NCBI RefSeq assembly: GCF_024178315.1
Contig: NZ_JAMZIK010000030.1
Coordinates: 90,663 to 154,662, forward strand
Direction of reading: 5' to 3'
DNA length: 64,000 bases
Source of the DNA: Siccirubricoccus soli
Lineage (GTDB): Bacteria > Pseudomonadota > Alphaproteobacteria > Acetobacterales > Acetobacteraceae
Shown here: positions 61,719 through 64,000 of the stretch, piece by piece
Layout: the number at the start of each line of letters is the position of its first letter
Position numbering within the stretch: position 1 is the first letter of the stretch
Position numbers and translations under genes: made by a program
Notes under the pieces: generated by a model
Seen by the model: only the letters and a program-made list of their open reading frames with translations
Database searches by the model: none
Told to the model about the DNA's origin: nothing

Positions 61719-62945
61719 CTAGCTTCGCACGAGAGGGCAATTGCCCTCGGCGAGGGGGCGGAAGGCCTCCTCCGCCGGGGTAGTGGCCGCCAGCTTGTAG
61801 AGGTCCCAGGGGTTGCGGGACTCGCCCGGCGCCTTGACCTCGAACAGGTAGCTGGGGTGGATCTTGCGGCCATCGGCGCGGATGGTGCCGGCACCGAAGG
61901 CGTCGTCATCCGTGGGCATGGCCTTCATGCGGGCCACGGCATCGGCGCCGCTGGCCTTGGCGGCGGCCACGCCCATATCGGCCACCGCCTTCAGGTAGTG
62001 CAGCACCATGCCGTAGCAGCCGGCGGGTTCCATGGCCGGCGGGCGGTCCTGGTTCTTCGCCTTCACCCGCTGGGTCAGTGCCCGGGTTCGGTCGTTCAGG
62101 TCCCAGTAGAAGGCTTCGGTCAGCAGCAGCCCCTGGCCGCTTTCGAGCCCGACCGCCTTCACGTCGTAAATGCCCATCAGCAGGGCGGCGATCTTCATGC
62201 TGCGCTGCAGGCCGAACTCCCGCGCGCCCAGGATCGCGTTCACCGTATCCGTCCCGGCATTGGCCAGGCCCAGCACATTGGCGCGGCTGGCCCGGGCCTG
62301 CAGCAGGAAGGCGGAGAAATCCGTCGTCGCCGGGAAGGGGTAGCGGGCGCTGCCCAGCACCTTGCCGCCCTGCGCCTTCACGAAATTGCCGGTATCGCGT
62401 TCCAGCGCATGGCCGAAGGCGTAGTCGGCCGTGATGAAGAACCAGGAATCGCCCCCCGTCTTCACGATGGCCGCGCCGGTGGATTTCGCCAGCATGTAGG
62501 TGTCGTAGGTCCAGTGCACCATGTTCGGGCTGCAGGCCGGCCCGGTCAGGTCGCTGGTGGCGGCGCCGGAATTCAGGTGGACCTTGTTCTTCTCCCGGGC
62601 GATCTGGTTCGCGGCCAGCGCGACCGACGAGGTGGGGATGTCCGCCACCACGTCCACCCCCTGATCGAACCATTGCCGGGTGATGCTGGCGCCGACATCC
62701 GGCTTGTTCTGGTGGTCGGCCTGCAGCACTTCCACGTTGAAGCCGCGGCTGCCGAAATCCTGCACCGCCTGCTGCGTCAGCACCACGCTGCCGGGCCCGG
62801 CATTGTCGCGGTAGGGGCCCGACATGTCAGTCAGCACGCCGATGCGGATGGTCTGCGCCTGGGCGCGGGCGCGCCGCCGGGGCAACACCGTGCCTGCCGC
62901 CGCCGCCGCCGCGGTGCCGAGCAAGTCGCGTCTCTGCAGGACCAT
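61719..62945 (-). CDS. livK: Branched-chain amino acid type ABC substrate-binding protein (copy 1)
   Basis: A 408-aa periplasmic binding protein. The signal segment (QRRDLLGTAAAAAAGTVLP, twin-arginine-like) precedes the mature start QTIRIGVLTDMSGPYRDNAG. Family blocks are VEVLQADHQNKPDVG, DVVADIPTSSVALAANQIAR, GDSWFFITADYAFGHALERD and YGMVLHYLKAVADMGVAAAK. The ATG at 62945 is preferred to 62960 because GGGAGAGA is correctly spaced. It is followed by livH and livM. A close paralog lies immediately upstream at 63020. Confidence 0.93.
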   Translation of the reverse strand: MVLQRRDLLGTAAAAAAGTVLPRRRARAQAQTIRIGVLTDMSGPYRDNAGPGSVVLTQQAVQDFGSRGFNVEVLQADHQNKPDVGASITRQWFDQGVDVVADIPTSSVALAANQIAREKNKVHLNSGAATSDLTGPACSPNMVHWTYDTYMLAKSTGAAIVKTGGDSWFFITADYAFGHALERDTGNFVKAQGGKVLGSARYPFPATTDFSAFLLQARASRANVLGLANAGTDTVNAILGAREFGLQRSMKIAALLMGIYDVKAVGLESGQGLLLTEAFYWDLNDRTRALTQRVKAKNQDRPPAMEPAGCYGMVLHYLKAVADMGVAAAKASGADAVARMKAMPTDDDAFGAGTIRADGRKIHPSYLFEVKAPGESRNPWDLYKLAATTPAEEAFRPLAEGNCPLVRS

Positions 62946-63019
62946 CCGTCTCTCTCCCATTCCTTCTGGTTTTGGGCCGGGAGCCAGGCCCCGGGCGAGC
63001 GCCCGAGTCCCCTCCCGGT

Positions 63020-64000
63020 TCAGCTCCGAACGAGCGGGCAGCCGCCTTCGTTCAGCGGGCGGAAGGCCTCCTCGGCCGGGGTGGTCTGGAGCAGCTTGTA
63101 GTAGTCCCAGGGGGCGTGGCTCTCCTCCGGCTTCTTCACCTCGAAGAGGTAGCTGGGGCAGAGCTTGCGGCCATCCTCGCGGATGCGGCCGGGCCCGAAG
63201 GCATCGTCGTCGCAGGGCATCGCCTTCATGCGGTTCACCACCTCGGTGCCGGACACCTTGGAGGCGGCAACGCCCATATCCGCCACCGCCTTCAGGTAGT
63301 GCAGCGTGGCGGAGTAGTTGGCGATGGAGGCCATGTTCGGCTTCACATCCTTCAGCCGCGGCTGCAGGCGCTGGGTGATAGCGCGGGTGCGGTCATTCAG
63401 GTCCCAGCAGAAGCTCTCGGTCAGCACCACCCCCTGCGCGGTCTGCAGGCCGATGGCGTGGACGTCCGGCAGGAACATCAGCAGCGCGGCCAGCTTCACG
63501 CCGCGCCGCATCAGCCCGAATTCCGCCGCCTGCTTGATGCTGTTGATGGTGTCCGCCCCGGCATTGGCCAGCCCCACCACCTTGGCGCGGGAGGCCTGGG
63601 CCTGCAGCAGGAAGGAGGAGAAATCGGTGGTCGCCGGGAAGGGATACTTCACGCTGCCCAGCACGCGGCCGCCGGCCGCCTTGATGAAGCCGGTGGTGTC
63701 GCGTTCCAGCGCATGGCCGAAGGCGTAGTCGGCGGTGATGAAGAACCAGCTGTCGCCGCCCGCCTTCACCATGGCGCCGCCGGTGGACTTCGCCAGCATG
63801 TAGGTGTCGTACATCCAGTGCACCCCGGTCGGGCTGCACTGCGCGCCGGTCAGGTCCGAGGTGGCGGAGCCGGTGTTGATGTAGACCTTGTTCTTCTCCC
63901 GCGCCACCTGATTCACCGCCAGGCCGACCGAGCTGGTCGGCACGTCGATGATCATGTCCACGCCCTGGTCGTACCATTGCCGCGCGATGTTGGCGCCGAC
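63020..64000 (-). CDS. Branched-chain amino acid type ABC substrate-binding protein (copy 2, partial)
   Basis: The visible C-terminal 326 residues are closely similar to copy 1 throughout (GDSWFFITADYAFGHALERD identical; DDDAFGPGRIREDGRKLCPS versus DDDAFGAGTIRADGRKIHPS). The reading frame runs off the window's right edge, so the start and signal peptide are not visible. Stop at 63020, 75 bp before copy 1. The pair is a tandem duplication; divergence at ligand-facing segments suggests that the copies widen the substrate range of one LivHM channel. Confidence 0.9.
   Translation of the reverse strand, partial: VGANIARQWYDQGVDMIIDVPTSSVGLAVNQVAREKNKVYINTGSATSDLTGAQCSPTGVHWMYDTYMLAKSTGGAMVKAGGDSWFFITADYAFGHALERDTTGFIKAAGGRVLGSVKYPFPATTDFSSFLLQAQASRAKVVGLANAGADTINSIKQAAEFGLMRRGVKLAALLMFLPDVHAIGLQTAQGVVLTESFCWDLNDRTRAITQRLQPRLKDVKPNMASIANYSATLHYLKAVADMGVAASKVSGTEVVNRMKAMPCDDDAFGPGRIREDGRKLCPSYLFEVKKPEESHAPWDYYKLLQTTPAEEAFRPLNEGGCPLVRS

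Overview
This is a high-GC window whose gene content points to an alphaproteobacterium, most likely Acetobacteraceae and Roseomonas-like. That assignment is inference from the GC-rich third positions, the Bug-type and Liv-type solute-binding genes, and a dispersed 107-bp repeat. No rRNA, tRNA or CRISPR array was seen. Functions are from motif reading by eye; no database search was possible.

Region 1 (1-3301) is chromosomal: a malonyl-CoA decarboxylase gene divergent from an aldehyde dehydrogenase gene. Region 2 (3302-26493) is an integrated island of about 23.2 kb, bounded by an exact 62-bp direct repeat (3240-3301 and 26494-26555). The repeat covers the last codons and stop of the aldehyde dehydrogenase gene. 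The tyrosine integrase sits just inside the left end and an excisionase-like gene inside the right end. The island looks like a degenerate prophage or phage satellite with cargo. It holds a low-GC two-gene unit (a nucleoid-associated NA37-like protein plus a membrane-anchored protein of unknown type) that is a candidate defence system. It also holds small membrane proteins, nhaA behind a structured leader, a phage-like protein plus SGNH hydrolase, two resolvase-fold proteins lacking the catalytic serine, an intact serine recombinase, an extensin-like protein, GGGGTCA iterons, a lipase, a split primase-polymerase/helicase module, and remnants of IS5-type transposases and of dnaE2.

Region 3 (26556-46400) returns to chromosome. 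It carries a molybdopterin-domain protein coupled to a PAS-GGDEF-EAL protein, a QueD-like protein lacking the usual catalytic cysteine, an MFS transporter, a fasciclin protein, a zinc alcohol dehydrogenase, a penicillin acylase family protein, the N-degron transferase Bpt, a small lipoprotein with an MFS exporter, a MarR-EmrA-EmrB efflux cluster, and an enoyl-CoA hydratase/GST pair.

Region 4 (46400-64000) carries a Bug solute-binding protein, a TonB-dependent siderophore receptor with a 35-bp dyad just upstream of its start, folE, an HpaB-type hydroxylase, the rplM-rpsI operon with its terminator, argC, a gamma-carbonic anhydrase, an IlvD/Edd dehydratase, an M20 amidohydrolase, and a branched-chain amino acid type ABC transporter (livM, livH and two tandem livK-like genes, the second cut by the window edge). 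Four 107-bp two-hairpin repeats and two half-size relatives lie between genes in regions 3 and 4 and at the island's right flank.
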